Shown: positions 5,410-6,200 of the stretch, piece after piece | Layout of the letters: the number at the start of each line of letters is the position of its first letter | Numbering within the stretch: position 1 is the first letter of the stretch | NCBI GenBank assembly: GCA_027346765.1 | Contig: DAIERN010000086.1 | Span: forward strand, 1 to 6,200 | DNA length: 6,200 nt | Direction of reading: 5' to 3' | DNA from: Chloroflexota bacterium | GTDB lineage: Bacteria; Chloroflexota; Limnocylindria; Limnocylindrales; CSP1-4 | Notes under the pieces: generated by a model | What the model saw: only the letters and a program-made list of their open reading frames with translations | Database searches by the model: none | What the model was told of the DNA's origin: nothing | Position numbers and translations under genes: made by a program

Positions 5410-6200
5410 CATCTGAACGCATCGAGGCGTGGTCGAAGACGGTCCTCGCCGTCTCCGGCCTCGTGCTGATCTTCACCGGCCTGGGCCTGTTCCTGCTGCC
5501 CGAATACGGCGCGGAGAACTTCGCCTGGAACGTGTCGCCGTTCCTGTCGATGACGATCGGCGGCTGGTCGCTGGGCTTGGGCGTGATGGCGCTCGACGCT
5601 GCCCGTGGTTGGGCGAGCAACGGCCTGTCGCGGGTTTACGCCACGGTCATCGCCGTGTGGCTCTTCGCCGTGCTCCAGCTGGCGGTCGTGGTCGGCTTCA
5701 GCGCCGCGCTCCGGACCGACCACCTGCTGACTTACCCGTATCTGCTGGCACTGCTGCTGGGGACGCTCTCCGCGGTCCTGGGTGCGCCCGTGCTGTGGCG
5801 TCGGCGGCAGCTCCTGGCGACGCAGGGCGACGGCATACCGCTCTGGCTGCGCGCGACCTACGGGCTGTTCGCGCTGGTGACCATCGTGCTGGCCGTTGCG
5901 GCGCTCACGCTCGACGTTGCCAACGGCAAGGTGGTCCCGGAGCCGCTCTCGCCGTTTTCGGCGACGGCCTTCGCCGCGTTCCTGGTGGCGCTGGCCGCTG
6001 GCGCGCTGCCCCTGGCGCTCACGCGCGACGTTGAGCCAGCGGCCCAGTACGCCCGTGCCGGCCTCTTCCCCGACATCCTGACGCTGGCCGCGGCGCTCGA
6101 CCCGTCGTACGCGTGGACGCTCGTCGAGCGCTCGCTGGCCCTGCGCGCGCTCGGCCGCACCGGCGAGGCGCTCGACGCCCTGGACCGGGCGCGGCGGCTG
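5406..6200 (+). CDS. Six-helix membrane protein with cytoplasmic TPR-like tail, C-terminus beyond window
   Basis: GTG at 5406 overlaps the upstream TGA as GTGA, and the frame stays open for 265 codons to the window edge. The product starts VTSERIEAWSKTVLAVSG. Hydrophobic helices lie near 13-32, 45-64, 78-99, 110-131, 148-169 and 184-205. Arg-rich loops after helices 2 (R67, R76) and 4 (WRRRQ, 131-135) place these loops, and both termini, in the cytoplasm. Residues 220-265 are soluble, and DPSYAW with LALRALGRTGEALDALDRA (232-262) matches a TPR helix pair, so a TPR tail probably continues past the edge. No enzyme motif is visible. The 4-base overlap implies translational coupling with the cyclase/STAND protein; a role as its membrane partner, anchor or effector is inference. 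I do not recognise a named family. A shorter frame on the same strand at 5429-6034 is a shadow of this gene. Confidence 0.82.
   Translation, partial: MTSERIEAWSKTVLAVSGLVLIFTGLGLFLLPEYGAENFAWNVSPFLSMTIGGWSLGLGVMALDAARGWASNGLSRVYATVIAVWLFAVLQLAVVVGFSAALRTDHLLTYPYLLALLLGTLSAVLGAPVLWRRRQLLATQGDGIPLWLRATYGLFALVTIVLAVAALTLDVANGKVVPEPLSPFSATAFAAFLVALAAGALPLALTRDVEPAAQYARAGLFPDILTLAAALDPSYAWTLVERSLALRALGRTGEALDALDRARRL

Noticed and set aside
2602..5723. Long antisense open frames on the minus strand within the cyclase/STAND and membrane genes (for example 3181-3762, 3696-4286, 4291-4995, 5076-5723)
   Set aside because: They mirror the codon structure of strongly supported plus-strand domains, show low-complexity Arg/Ser/Ala-rich products and have no recognisable domains; typical shadows in GC-rich DNA.

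Overview
This is a GC-rich bacterial window (about two thirds GC by eye) with dense coding, GTG/TTG starts and 4-base gene overlaps. The combination of a RIO-type kinase, a PAC2-family protein and a cyclase/STAND-ATPase/TPR protein is the sort of content seen in Chloroflexota and deep-branching Actinomycetota. I cannot place it more closely from sequence alone.

Layout. The minus strand carries three genes, read right to left. A RIO1-like atypical protein kinase (2449 to 1601) is followed 28 bases later by a PAC2-family protein (1572 to 712), very probably one operon. After a 236-base gap comes the N-terminal 158 codons of an OmpR/PhoB-type response regulator (475 to 1), cut by the window edge. 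That gap is not plain spacer: it holds two long imperfect stem-loops (613-676 and 509-553), then a good Shine-Dalgarno (SD) site and a five-codon mini-ORF whose stop overlaps the regulator's GTG start.

The plus strand carries a divergent pair. A 902-residue protein (2701-5409) has a class III nucleotidyl cyclase-like domain with altered catalytic residues, a STAND-type P-loop ATPase and six 40-residue helical repeats. It overlaps by 4 bases (GTGA) a gene that runs off the right edge (5406-6200), encoding a six-helix membrane protein with a cytoplasmic TPR-like tail. The overlap suggests the two are made together and may work together as sensor and membrane partner.

The 251-base divergent region (2450-2700) contains, on the minus strand, a 17-codon ORF with a strong SD site, then a perfect GC-rich hairpin and a 10-base palindrome. 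This looks like a possible leader of the kinase-PAC2 operon.

The best candidates for something undescribed are the cyclase/STAND plus membrane-protein pair and the structured leader ahead of the response regulator. The window shows no tRNA, rRNA, CRISPR array or insertion sequence that I could recognise.
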